64,000 bases of DNA. Origin: Maccoyibacter intestinihominis. Lineage in GTDB: Bacteria; Bacillota; Clostridia; Lachnospirales; Lachnospiraceae. The stretch lies in the NCBI RefSeq assembly GCF_040096355.1, contig NZ_JBBMEX010000001.1, forward strand, positions 320,636 to 384,635, written 5' to 3'. Each line of letters starts with the position of its first letter. Positions within the stretch are counted from its first letter, which is position 1. The position numbers were made by a program, and so were the translations under genes. This document shows, one piece after another, positions 1 through 7,973 of the stretch. The notes under the pieces are model-generated. The model did not search any database. It saw nothing but the letters and a program-made list of their open reading frames with translations, and was not told the DNA's origin.

Positions 1-380
1 CAGCATTGGGTGCTACACCAAAGATGCTGTTGAATGATTTGAATACGTTTGGATTTATCTTTGAGAGCTTGTGTGAACATGATTTAAAAATATATGCCGA
101 ATATCATGATGCAAATTTGTTTCATTTCAGAGATGAAAGAAGGAATGAAGCAGATGCGATTGTTGAATTTCCGGATGGTACCTGGGGAGCATTTGAAGTA
201 AAATTAGGAGCGAACCAGATAGATGCTGCAGCAGAAGAATTATTAAAACTAAAGTCAATTATGGAAAAAGAAGGAGATACGCCACCTAAACTTTTATGTG
301 TTATATGTGGAATGTCTAATATGGCGTATAAGAGACCGGATGGGGTCTATGTTGTTCCAATTACGGCATTGAAACCATAG
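1..380 (+). CDS. C-terminal part of an AAA-type ATPase with DUF4143 domain (5' end outside window)
   Basis: The reading frame is open from the left edge, so the gene starts before the window; the first in-frame start-like codon (TTG at 6) is probably internal. The visible 124 residues look like the end of the DUF4143 domain found at the C-terminus of many prokaryotic AAA ATPases. Features include a fold with RRNEADAIVEF, which places acidic residues before a beta strand, and FEVKLGANQIDAAAEELLKL, which resembles a PD-(D/E)XK-like (D...EVK) core. These ATPases are often lone accessory genes of uncertain role, and the neighbourhood downstream is full of gene remnants. The family call rests on the C-terminal signature only; the P-loop is not visible. 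Confidence 0.7.
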   Translation, partial: ALGATPKMLLNDLNTFGFIFESLCEHDLKIYAEYHDANLFHFRDERRNEADAIVEFPDGTWGAFEVKLGANQIDAAAEELLKLKSIMEKEGDTPPKLLCVICGMSNMAYKRPDGVYVVPITALKP

Positions 381-421
381 CAGCAGGAGAGTAGTTTTTA
401 TACAGTAGTTTGTAATGAAAC

Positions 422-913
422 CTATACCTCCTGCCCCAGCTTTTCCAATGTCTCTGCAAATCGCAAAACATCCTCAGGAGCATGGTTACTGTATAACAGA
501 CCATAAGGAATACTGTAATGCCAGTTGACCGGAATCGTTACTAGGCCCGGATGGACATCCTGCCAGCATTCGATGGTGAGCAGGACATTTCCTGTCTCGG
601 CACAGCGGTTGAACACCGACAGGTCGTAAAATTGCGGGGTATCTTCAATGTGGATCAGCGGGTGGTTTTTTTCTAAATCATTTCTTATAAAATCATTGAC
701 ACCTGAGTCACCGCGGCAAACCATCATCAGTGTTTCACCATACAGATCCTCGATTTCAATGCAGCTTTTCGATGCAAGGGGATGTTCCCTTGATATGGCG
801 ATCATTTTCTGATACCTTCCAAGCGGTAAAAAACGGCACAGGGAAAGCCATGCTTTCGAATCACAGACACCGATCAGAAAATCAAATTTTTCTCCGAGTT
901 TTTCGATTTCAGA
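422..913 (-). pseudogene. LysR-family regulator remnant (C-terminal effector-binding half)
   Basis: On the minus strand the frame is open from an in-frame TGA near 916 down to the stop at 422. It reads as a LysR effector-binding domain: EKLGEKFDFLIGVCDS, then a run with MIAISREHPLASK and EDLYGETLMMVCRGDSG, and a closing NHAPEDVLRFAETLEKL. The DNA-binding helix-turn-helix half, about 90 residues, is missing. Immediately beyond 913 the sequence becomes a plus-strand aldo/keto-reductase fragment. LysR regulators are often divergent from an AKR gene, so I infer that one deletion removed both 5' halves. An ATG at 805 would allow a 127-residue product, but it has no proper N-terminus. Confidence 0.75.
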
Positions 914-949
914 TCAAATCCCCTCATGATCATCCTCAAAAGGAACAAG

Positions 950-1172
950 ATGCAGTTTGTAATCAGGAAAAGATATGAAGAAGGAAACAGGGAAGCCTGG
1001 AGAGCGTTAGAAGAAGCGTATGAAGCCGGAAATAAAAGCGATGGCTGATAAGTACGGTGTGACAGTTCCGCAGCTTTGCATAAGGTATACGATCCAACTT
1101 GGAACCGCATCACTTCCAAAGACTGCAAATCCAAAGCATATAGAAACGAATGCAGATGTGGATTTTGATTAG
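950..1172 (+). pseudogene. aldo/keto reductase remnant, internally deleted
   Basis: Two pieces in different frames match aldo/keto reductases. The first (about 950-1045) contains REAWRALEEAYEAGN, the helix before the usual KIRAIGVSNF strand, and ends in a TGA. The second (about 1033-1172) reads KAMADKYGVTVPQLCIRYT, then LGTASLPKTANPKHI, the NADP-binding end of the barrel, and stops at 1170. The conserved segment between them (about 90 residues in the family) is gone, as is the whole N-terminus with the catalytic Asp-Tyr-Lys-His set. The gene cannot be functional. It directly abuts the LysR remnant. Confidence 0.75.
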
Positions 1173-1206
1173 AATAATAAAAAGAGTGCCTGAAAGAGTG
1201 CTTATT

Positions 1207-1240
1207 AAAAAACGCTTTACGGAAAGTGAAGCGTTTTTCC
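1207..1240 (+). terminator. Rho-independent terminator after the aldo/keto-reductase remnant
   Basis: A hairpin with stem AACGCTT (1211-1217) and AAGCGTT (1229-1235) is followed by a T run. The 5' side is flanked by A residues, so it could also stop minus-strand transcription. Confidence 0.65.
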
Positions 1241-1328
1241 TATTTTAAATTTCAGATTCTGTGGTACAATACTGTCTGGAAAACAGAAAGATAATAAATA
1301 ATAGAATGTCAGGAGAGACGTAAAAGTC

Positions 1329-2714
1329 ATGGAAACAACGAAAAAAACAAAAGAAATGGATATGCTAAATGGAGGTCTGGCAGGAAAACTGATCCTGTTT
1401 TCCATACCACTGGCATTTAGCAGTATTTTACAGCAGCTATTCAATTCGGCGGATGTAGCTGTAGTTGGAAGATTTGCAGGAGACAGGGCATTAGCAGCAG
1501 TAGGAAGCTGTGTAGCGTTAGTTGGTATTTTTGTAAACCTGATCGTGGGATTTTCCGTAGGACCGAATGCAGTGTTAGCAAATCTGATCGGACAGAAACG
1601 AAGAGATAAGATCAACAGGATGCTGCACACGATCATGGCATTCGGACTGATAGCAGGAGTTATTTTAATGGGATTGGGAATGCTGTCTGCAAAACCGATA
1701 CTGGAGGTGTCGGGTACACCGGAAAGCGTGATGAATGAAGCACTTTTATATATCAGAATCTATTTTATCGGTATACCGTTTATGATGATCTACAATTTTG
1801 GTTCTGCTGTCTTAAGAAGTTTTGGCGACACCAGAAGACCGATGTACTATCTGATCTTATCGGGAACTGTCAATGTAATATTGAATCTGATCTTAGTCAT
1901 TTATTTCAAACTCGGGGTGGCAGGGGTCGCCATTGCCACGGTAATATCCAATATCCTGAGTGCGGGACTGGTATTGATCTATTTATACTGCAGAGAGGAT
2001 GAATTTCAATTCAGACCACAGAGGCTGCATATAGAAAAAGAAGATTTAAAAAAGGTGCTGGTGATCGGAATCCCGGCAGGAATACAGGGAGCGATTTTTT
2101 CTATTTCTAATGTGTTTATACAAAGTGGGATCAACTCCTTTGGAGAAGATGCCATTGCGGGTTCATCACTGGCCTTGAATTTTGAATATTTTACTTATGA
2201 TATTGCAGCCGCTTTTGCACAGGCAGCAGTAACATTTACCAGCCAGAACTATGGAGCCGGAAATCTGAAACGGTGTAAAAAAATTTTTGGACTCTGTATG
2301 CTGTTTGGAATTGGTTTTACAGAGATTTTAAGCATCATATTTATCATCTGGGATGATTTTTTCGTAAGTATTTATACGACGAGTGCAGCAGTAGCTGTCT
2401 ATGGGATCATAAGGATGCATCATGTGTGCCTGTTAGAAGGTGTAACGGCTACCTATGAAGTGGGAAGTGCCTCGTTAAGAGGAATGGGAAAATCCATAGA
2501 ACCGTCCATTATCACGATTTTAGGGACTGTAGTATTTCGAATGATCTGGATGGTTACGGTGTTTAAAATGGTTCCAACCTATGATATGTTGATGAATGTT
2601 TATATTGCTTCCTGGATATTTACAGGTGGAGCGATTTTTGTGGTATATTTTTTACATATGAAAAACATAGAAGCAAATGCAGCGAATAAAGCTTTGTGTA
2701 ACACTTCACTTTGA
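1329..2714 (+). CDS. MATE family multidrug/cation efflux protein
   Basis: The 461-residue protein is almost entirely hydrophobic, with about 12 predicted membrane segments, and belongs to the multidrug and toxin extrusion (MATE) family. It opens with the family signature KLILFSIPLAFSSILQQLFN, followed by ADVAVVGRFAG; the second half repeats the pattern (VLVIGIPAGIQGAIFSISN, then ALNFEYFTYDIAAAF). MATE proteins exchange drugs or metabolites for Na+ or H+ at the cytoplasmic membrane; the substrate here cannot be read from the sequence. The ATG at 1329 follows an AGGAGA at 1311-1316 with a rather long 12-base gap. It stands alone, preceded by a terminator and followed by gene debris. Full family length, no lesion seen. 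Confidence 0.9.
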   Translation: METTKKTKEMDMLNGGLAGKLILFSIPLAFSSILQQLFNSADVAVVGRFAGDRALAAVGSCVALVGIFVNLIVGFSVGPNAVLANLIGQKRRDKINRMLHTIMAFGLIAGVILMGLGMLSAKPILEVSGTPESVMNEALLYIRIYFIGIPFMMIYNFGSAVLRSFGDTRRPMYYLILSGTVNVILNLILVIYFKLGVAGVAIATVISNILSAGLVLIYLYCREDEFQFRPQRLHIEKEDLKKVLVIGIPAGIQGAIFSISNVFIQSGINSFGEDAIAGSSLALNFEYFTYDIAAAFAQAAVTFTSQNYGAGNLKRCKKIFGLCMLFGIGFTEILSIIFIIWDDFFVSIYTTSAAVAVYGIIRMHHVCLLEGVTATYEVGSASLRGMGKSIEPSIITILGTVVFRMIWMVTVFKMVPTYDMLMNVYIASWIFTGGAIFVVYFLHMKNIEANAANKALCNTSL

Positions 2715-2738
2715 TGCATTTTTTATGAGGATAAAAAA

Positions 2739-2822
2739 ATGAGAACAACACATGTGGTCGTGAGGCCCTATGATAAAAAATGGAAAACGGATTTTGAAGA
2801 CATAGAAAAAGAGATTCATTAA
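2739..2822 (+). pseudogene. GrpB/UPF0157 (nucleotidyltransferase-like) N-terminal remnant
   Basis: A 27-codon frame reads MRTTHVVVRPYDKKWKTDFE then DIEKEIH and stops. This matches the start of the GrpB/UPF0157 family (V-x-V-x-PYDPxWxxxFE). The remaining ~140 residues are missing. It is followed immediately by remnants of other genes, so it is a deletion scar rather than a small gene. Confidence 0.55.
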
Positions 2823-2929
2823 CAAAAGCGGAATTTGATACTATGATGCAAACCGGTTTTATGCAGGCGAAGAAGGACGACTCTGTTTCGGTGGAGGAGG
2901 TTTTTGAACAACTGAAAGCGGAGATATAG
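2819..2929 (+). pseudogene. antitoxin C-terminal remnant (RelB/DinJ/ParD-like)
   Basis: The frame reads LTKAEFDTMMQTGFMQAKKD then DSVSVEEVFEQLKAEI and stops at 2927. This is the typical tail of small RelB- or ParD-like antitoxins, whose genes end just before the toxin gene. There is no start codon or DNA-binding N-terminus: the open frame begins at the end of the GrpB-like remnant. The following toxin-like pieces support the assignment. Confidence 0.5.
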
Positions 2930-2930
2930 T

Positions 2931-3061
2931 AAGAAGAAATATGAAGTAAAAGTTACCAGACAGGCGTTAGAACAGATGGAAGCAATAAAGTACAGGTAAT
3001 CGCAATTATTTATGGTAAGCGAGATCAGATGAAGCGGCTTGCCAATATGGATATGCAGTAA
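2931..3061 (+). pseudogene. RelE/ParE-type toxin remnant, internal deletion
   Basis: Two pieces in different frames fit the ends of a RelE/ParE-superfamily toxin. The first (2931-2999) reads KYEVKVTRQALEQMEAIK, the usual N-terminal strand and helix. The second (2996-3061) reads VIAIIYGKRDQMKRLANMDM, a typical C-terminal strand. The middle of the protein, where RNase or gyrase-contact residues would lie, is missing and the frame changes at the junction. With the antitoxin tail just upstream this is a dead toxin-antitoxin module. Confidence 0.55.
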
Positions 3062-3089
3062 TGAAACAAAATATTGTATCTATATGGAA

Positions 3090-3120
3090 TGGAGCCATTT
3101 ATATATGGCTTCATTTTTGT
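3090..3120 (+). terminator. Rho-independent terminator
   Basis: Stem GAGCCAT (3092-3098) pairs with ATGGCTTC (3105-3112, one bulge) and is followed by TTTTTGTTTTT. It closes the remnant region and insulates the gltB promoter. Confidence 0.65.
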
Positions 3121-3252
3121 TTTTAATGACAAACAATTCTGACACAATTCTAAAAAACTCCACGATTCAACCAACGTGATCACAAAAAACTTTCAACAAG
3201 ACCATTACTAAATTGTTCCAAATACAAAATATCAAACGAAAAACAATGCTAT

Positions 3253-3303
3253 ATTATCAGATAATAAATGCAAAAATAAATAATAGTCAAATTATCAGAT
3301 AAT
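3253..3303 (+). promoter_or_regulatory. two identical palindromes upstream of gltB (candidate operators)
   Basis: The 13-base palindrome ATTATCAGATAAT occurs at 3253-3265 and again, identically, at 3291-3303, with centres 38 bp apart. The second copy ends 16 bp before the gltB -35 box, a position typical for an activator. No dedicated regulator gene lies next to gltBD here, so the binding protein is unknown. The identical copies and symmetry are seen directly; the regulatory role is inferred. Confidence 0.5.
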
Positions 3304-3319
3304 ATAAAGAAAAAAACTG

Positions 3320-3348
3320 TTTACACGCAAAAAAAATAGGTGTATCCT
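3320..3348 (+). promoter_or_regulatory. sigma-A-type promoter of gltBD
   Basis: TTTACA (3320-3325), a 17-base spacer, then TATCCT (3343-3348). Transcription would start near 3355, giving a leader of about 50 bases before the gltB ATG. Confidence 0.6.
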
Positions 3349-3404
3349 AGTTATTAAGAACGACACAGCGTACACGAAAGCAGGAAACGCAGAAAGGATG
3401 ACGT

Positions 3405-6400
3405 ATGAGAACACAGGTAAATGAGAGTAACGCCAAAGCACAGGGTTTATATGATCCAAGATTTGAACATGATAACTGCGGAATCGGTTCTGTCGTGAAT
3501 ATCAAAGGTATTAAGACGCATGAGACCGTAGAGAATGCACTGAAGATTGTAGAGAATTTGAAGCACAGAGCAGGTAAAGATGCGGAAGGTAAGACCGGAG
3601 ACGGTGTAGGAATCCTTCTTCAGATTTCCCATAAGTTTTTCAAAAAAACGTGTGAACCGTTAGGAATCTGCTTAGGAGAAGAGAGAGATTACGGAATCGG
3701 AATGTTTTTCTTCCCGCAGGAAGAGCTGAAACGGAATCAGGCAAAGAAAATGTTTGAGGTCATTGTAGAAAAAGAGGGCATGGAGTTCTTAGGCTGGAGA
3801 GAAGTGCCGACGGACCCAACGACATTAGGACAAAAAGCAATTGACTGTATGCCGTATATCATGCAGGGATTTGTAAAAAGACCCAAGGACTGTCCAAAGG
3901 GAATTGATTTTGACAGAAAGCTCTATGTTGCAAGACGTGTATTTGAACAGAGTAATGACAACACCTATGTGGTATCATTCTCAAGCAGAACGATTGTTTA
4001 CAAGGGAATGTTCTTAGTAGAGCAGCTTCGGTTGTTTTTTAAAGATCTGCAGGATAAAGATTACGAATCTGCAATTGCAACCGTACATTCACGTTTCTCC
4101 ACGAACACCAATCCAAGTTGGGAGAGAGCGCATCCAAACCGTTTTATCGTACATAACGGAGAAATCAATACGATCCGCGGAAATGCTGATAAAATGTTAG
4201 CCCGTGAGGAAACCATGGAATCCGAACATTTAAAGGGCGAGCTGCAAAAAGTTCTTCCGGTGGTCAATACTGCAGGTTCTGACTCCGCAATGTTAGATAA
4301 TACCTTAGAATTCCTTGTAATGAGTGGAATGGATCTGCCGCTTGCCGTAATGATCACGATACCGGAGCCATGGGCAAATAACAGCATTATGAGTCAGAAG
4401 AAAAAAGATTTTTACCAGTATTATGCGACGATGATGGAACCGTGGGACGGACCGGCATCCATTTTGTTTTCTGATGGCGATATCATGGGAGCGGTTTTAG
4501 ACCGTAACGGACTCCGCCCATCGAGATACTATATCACAACGGATGATTATCTGATTCTGTCCTCCGAGGTCGGTGTCTTAGAGATTGAGCCGGAGCGTAT
4601 CAAAGTTAAAGAGAGACTTCGTCCGGGAAAAATGCTTTTAGTTGACACCGTCAAGGGTGAGGTCATTGACGATAATGAGTTAAAAGACAGTTACGCAAAT
4701 ATGCAGCCGTATGGTGAATGGTTAGACCGGAACTTAGTGGAATTAAAAGACTTAAAGATTCCGAATGAGCGTGTCATTGAGCACAGAGGCGAGGATTTGA
4801 ACCGATTGCAGAAAGCCTTTGGTTATACCTATGAATCTACCAAAGATACCATTTTGCCGATGGCAAGAAACGGAGCAGAATCCATTGCGGCAATGGGAAT
4901 TGACTCACCGATACCGGTATTGTCCAAAGACCAGCAGCCACTGTTCAACTATTTTAAACAGCTGTTTGCACAGGTTACAAACCCGCCAATCGACTGCATC
5001 CGTGAGGAAGTGGTAACTTCCACTACCACTTATATCGGAAAAGACGGCAACCTCTTAGAGGAAAATGCAATCAACTGTCAGGTATTAAAGATACACAATC
5101 CGATCCTGACCAATACGGATTTAATGAAGATCCGTTCTATGAAGCGTGAAGGATTTAAGGTAGTTACCTTACCGATCACTTACTATAAAAATACCAGTCT
5201 GCAAAAGGCATTGGATCATCTTTTTGTAGAAGCAGACCGTGCACATAAAGACGGAGCCAATATCCTGATCCTTTCCGACCGTGGTGTGGATGAGAACCAT
5301 GTGGCAATCCCGTCACTGCTTGCCGTAGCAGGTCTGAACCAGCATTTAGTTGAGACGAAAAAGAGAACCAGCCTTGCTGTTATCTTAGAGTCCGGCGAAC
5401 CAAGAGAGGTACACCATTTTGCAACATTGCTCGGATATGGAGCCTGTGCGATCAATCCGTATTTAGTACAGGATACCATTAAAAACCTCATCGATGAGCA
5501 TATGTTAGATAAAGATTACTATGCAGCGATCGATGATTACAACAATGCAGTCATACATGGAATCGTTAAGATTGCATCGAAGATGGGAATTTCCACGATC
5601 CAGTCATATCAGGGTTCTAAAATCTTTGAGGCGATCGGAATAGATTCAGAGGTTATTGATAAATACTTCACAAACACGGTCAGCCGTATCGGAGGAATTA
5701 CGTTAGAGGATATTGCAAAAGCCGTAGATATCCTGCACTCCGAGGCATATGACCCGTTAGGACTTGCAACCGATATGTCCTTAGATTCCAAGGGACGTCA
5801 TAAGATGAGAAGCGGAGCAGAGGAACATTTGTACAATCCGCAGACGATCCATCTGTTGCAGGAGTCCACAAGACGTGGAGATTATAACCTGTTCAAGCAG
5901 TATTCCAAACTGTTAGATGGTGAAAAGAGAGCTTTAAACATCCGTGGCCTTATGGATTTCAACTATCCGAAAAAAGGGATTCCGATCGAAGAAGTAGAAA
6001 GCGTGGAATCCATTGTCACAAGATTTAAAACAGGTGCGATGTCCTATGGTTCCATTTCACAGGAGGCACATGAGACACTTGCGATTGCAATGAATACCCT
6101 TCATGGAAAATCTAACTCCGGTGAGGGTGGTGAGAGTCTTGACAGACTTGAGATCGGAAAAGACGGACGCAACCGGTGTTCCGCAATCAAACAGGTGGCA
6201 TCCGGACGCTTCGGTGTTACCAGCCGTTATCTGGTCAGTGCCAAAGAGATTCAGATTAAAATGGCACAGGGAGCAAAACCGGGCGAAGGCGGACATCTTC
6301 CGGCAGGAAAGGTCTATCCGTGGATTGCAAAAACCAGACATTCGACACCGGGTGTAAGTCTGATATCACCGCCGCCACACCATGACATCTATTCTATTGA

Positions 6401-7958
6401 GGATTTAGAGCAGTTAATTTTTGATTTAAAAAATGCCAATACGGATGCCCGTATTTCCGTAAAATTAGTATCCGAGGCAGGCGTGGGAACAGTAGCAGCC
6501 GGTGTTGCAAAGGCAGGAGCACAGGTGATTCTGATTTCCGGCTATGATGGAGGTACCGGAGCGGCACCGAGCAGTTCAATTCATAACGCCGGACTTCCTT
6601 GGGAGTTAGGACTGGCTGAGACGCATCAGACCTTAATCATGAACGGACTGAGAAACAAGGTCAGAATTGAGACAGACGGAAAACTGATGACAGGAAGAGA
6701 TGTTGCCATTGCAGCACTTCTTGGAGCAGAAGAATTTGGATTTGCAACCGCACCGCTTGTAACCATGGGATGTGTGATGATGCGTGTCTGCAACTTAGAT
6801 ACCTGTCCGGTCGGAATTGCAACACAGAATCCGGAGCTTCGCAAACGTTTTAAAGGAAAACCGGAATATGTCATCAACTTCATGCACTTTATTGCAGAAG
6901 AACTTCGTGAATATATGGCAAAACTCGGTGTCCGTACCGTAGATGAGTTAGTAGGACGTTCTGATCTGCTCAAGGTTCGCGAAGGACTCGATGAAAGAGA
7001 GCAGAAAGTAGATTTATCTTCTATATTAAATAACCCGTTTGCAGGACCAAAACAGAAGGTAACCTTTGACCCGAAACAGGTATATGACTTTGAATTAGAA
7101 AAAACAGCCGATGAGCGTATTTTGATGAAGCAGTTAAAGACAGCACTAGACACCAAACAGAAACGCAGCATTGATGTGGAACTGACCAATACTGACCGTT
7201 CCTTTGGTACCATCTTTGGTTCCGAGATCACAAAGAAGTATCAGGATACCTTGGAGGAAGATAACTTTATTGTAAAATGTAAGGGAGCCGGCGGACAGAG
7301 CTTTGGAGCATTTATACCAAAAGGTCTGACCTTAGAATTAGTCGGTGACAGCAATGACTACTTTGGAAAAGGACTTTCCGGCGGAAAATTAGTGGTATAC
7401 CCACCGGCAGGCTCCACCTTTAAACAGGATGAAAATATCATCATTGGTAACGTGGCACTTTATGGAGCGACCAGTGGAAAAGCCTTTATCAACGGTGTAG
7501 CAGGAGAACGTTTCTGCGTTCGTAACTCCGGTGCAGTTGCCGTAGTAGAGGGTGTTGGAGACCATGGCTGTGAGTACATGACCGGAGGCCGTGTCGTGGT
7601 ACTTGGAAAGACCGGAAAGAACTTTGCGGCAGGAATGAGTGGAGGAATCGCTTATGTACTCGATGAGGACAGCGACCTCTATATGAGAACCAATAAAGAA
7701 ATGGTGTCTATGCAGGAGATTACATCAAAATATGATGTCTTAGAATTAAAAGAAATGATTAAAGAGCATGTGGCATTGACCAATTCCGATAAAGGAAAAC
7801 GGATTTTAGACCACTTCAGTGAATATCTGCCGAAGTTTAAGAAAATTATTCCGTTTGATTACAACCGTATGTTAATGACCATTGTCCAGATGGAGGAAAA
7901 AGGTCTGAATGCGGAGCAGGCACAGATAGAAGCATTTTATGCAAATACGAAGAGATAG
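3405..7958 (+). CDS. gltB: glutamate synthase (NADPH/ferredoxin-type) large subunit
   Basis: This is the large subunit of glutamate synthase, which takes the amide nitrogen of glutamine and transfers it to 2-oxoglutarate. It has 1517 residues, the normal length. The N-terminal class II glutamine amidotransferase has its nucleophile in DNCGIG (Cys25); a short propeptide before it is normally cleaved. A central linker domain is followed by the FMN-binding synthase barrel with the 3Fe-4S cysteines C1123, C1129 and C1134 (CVMMRVCNLDTC). The C-terminal GXGXG beta-helix includes GNVALYGATSGKAFINGVAG. An AAAGGA Shine-Dalgarno sits just before ATG 3405. gltD follows after 15 bp, so both subunits are made from one mRNA for ammonium assimilation. 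Confidence 0.97.
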   Translation: MRTQVNESNAKAQGLYDPRFEHDNCGIGSVVNIKGIKTHETVENALKIVENLKHRAGKDAEGKTGDGVGILLQISHKFFKKTCEPLGICLGEERDYGIGMFFFPQEELKRNQAKKMFEVIVEKEGMEFLGWREVPTDPTTLGQKAIDCMPYIMQGFVKRPKDCPKGIDFDRKLYVARRVFEQSNDNTYVVSFSSRTIVYKGMFLVEQLRLFFKDLQDKDYESAIATVHSRFSTNTNPSWERAHPNRFIVHNGEINTIRGNADKMLAREETMESEHLKGELQKVLPVVNTAGSDSAMLDNTLEFLVMSGMDLPLAVMITIPEPWANNSIMSQKKKDFYQYYATMMEPWDGPASILFSDGDIMGAVLDRNGLRPSRYYITTDDYLILSSEVGVLEIEPERIKVKERLRPGKMLLVDTVKGEVIDDNELKDSYANMQPYGEWLDRNLVELKDLKIPNERVIEHRGEDLNRLQKAFGYTYESTKDTILPMARNGAESIAAMGIDSPIPVLSKDQQPLFNYFKQLFAQVTNPPIDCIREEVVTSTTTYIGKDGNLLEENAINCQVLKIHNPILTNTDLMKIRSMKREGFKVVTLPITYYKNTSLQKALDHLFVEADRAHKDGANILILSDRGVDENHVAIPSLLAVAGLNQHLVETKKRTSLAVILESGEPREVHHFATLLGYGACAINPYLVQDTIKNLIDEHMLDKDYYAAIDDYNNAVIHGIVKIASKMGISTIQSYQGSKIFEAIGIDSEVIDKYFTNTVSRIGGITLEDIAKAVDILHSEAYDPLGLATDMSLDSKGRHKMRSGAEEHLYNPQTIHLLQESTRRGDYNLFKQYSKLLDGEKRALNIRGLMDFNYPKKGIPIEEVESVESIVTRFKTGAMSYGSISQEAHETLAIAMNTLHGKSNSGEGGESLDRLEIGKDGRNRCSAIKQVASGRFGVTSRYLVSAKEIQIKMAQGAKPGEGGHLPAGKVYPWIAKTRHSTPGVSLISPPPHHDIYSIEDLEQLIFDLKNANTDARISVKLVSEAGVGTVAAGVAKAGAQVILISGYDGGTGAAPSSSIHNAGLPWELGLAETHQTLIMNGLRNKVRIETDGKLMTGRDVAIAALLGAEEFGFATAPLVTMGCVMMRVCNLDTCPVGIATQNPELRKRFKGKPEYVINFMHFIAEELREYMAKLGVRTVDELVGRSDLLKVREGLDEREQKVDLSSILNNPFAGPKQKVTFDPKQVYDFELEKTADERILMKQLKTALDTKQKRSIDVELTNTDRSFGTIFGSEITKKYQDTLEEDNFIVKCKGAGGQSFGAFIPKGLTLELVGDSNDYFGKGLSGGKLVVYPPAGSTFKQDENIIIGNVALYGATSGKAFINGVAGERFCVRNSGAVAVVEGVGDHGCEYMTGGRVVVLGKTGKNFAAGMSGGIAYVLDEDSDLYMRTNKEMVSMQEITSKYDVLELKEMIKEHVALTNSDKGKRILDHFSEYLPKFKKIIPFDYNRMLMTIVQMEEKGLNAEQAQIEAFYANTKR

Positions 7959-7973
7959 GAGGGAAATGGAACG

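Noticed and set aside
6626..7231. 201-codon minus-strand frame within gltB
   Set aside because: Antisense shadow of a strongly conserved gene; no ribosome site and no recognisable protein features.
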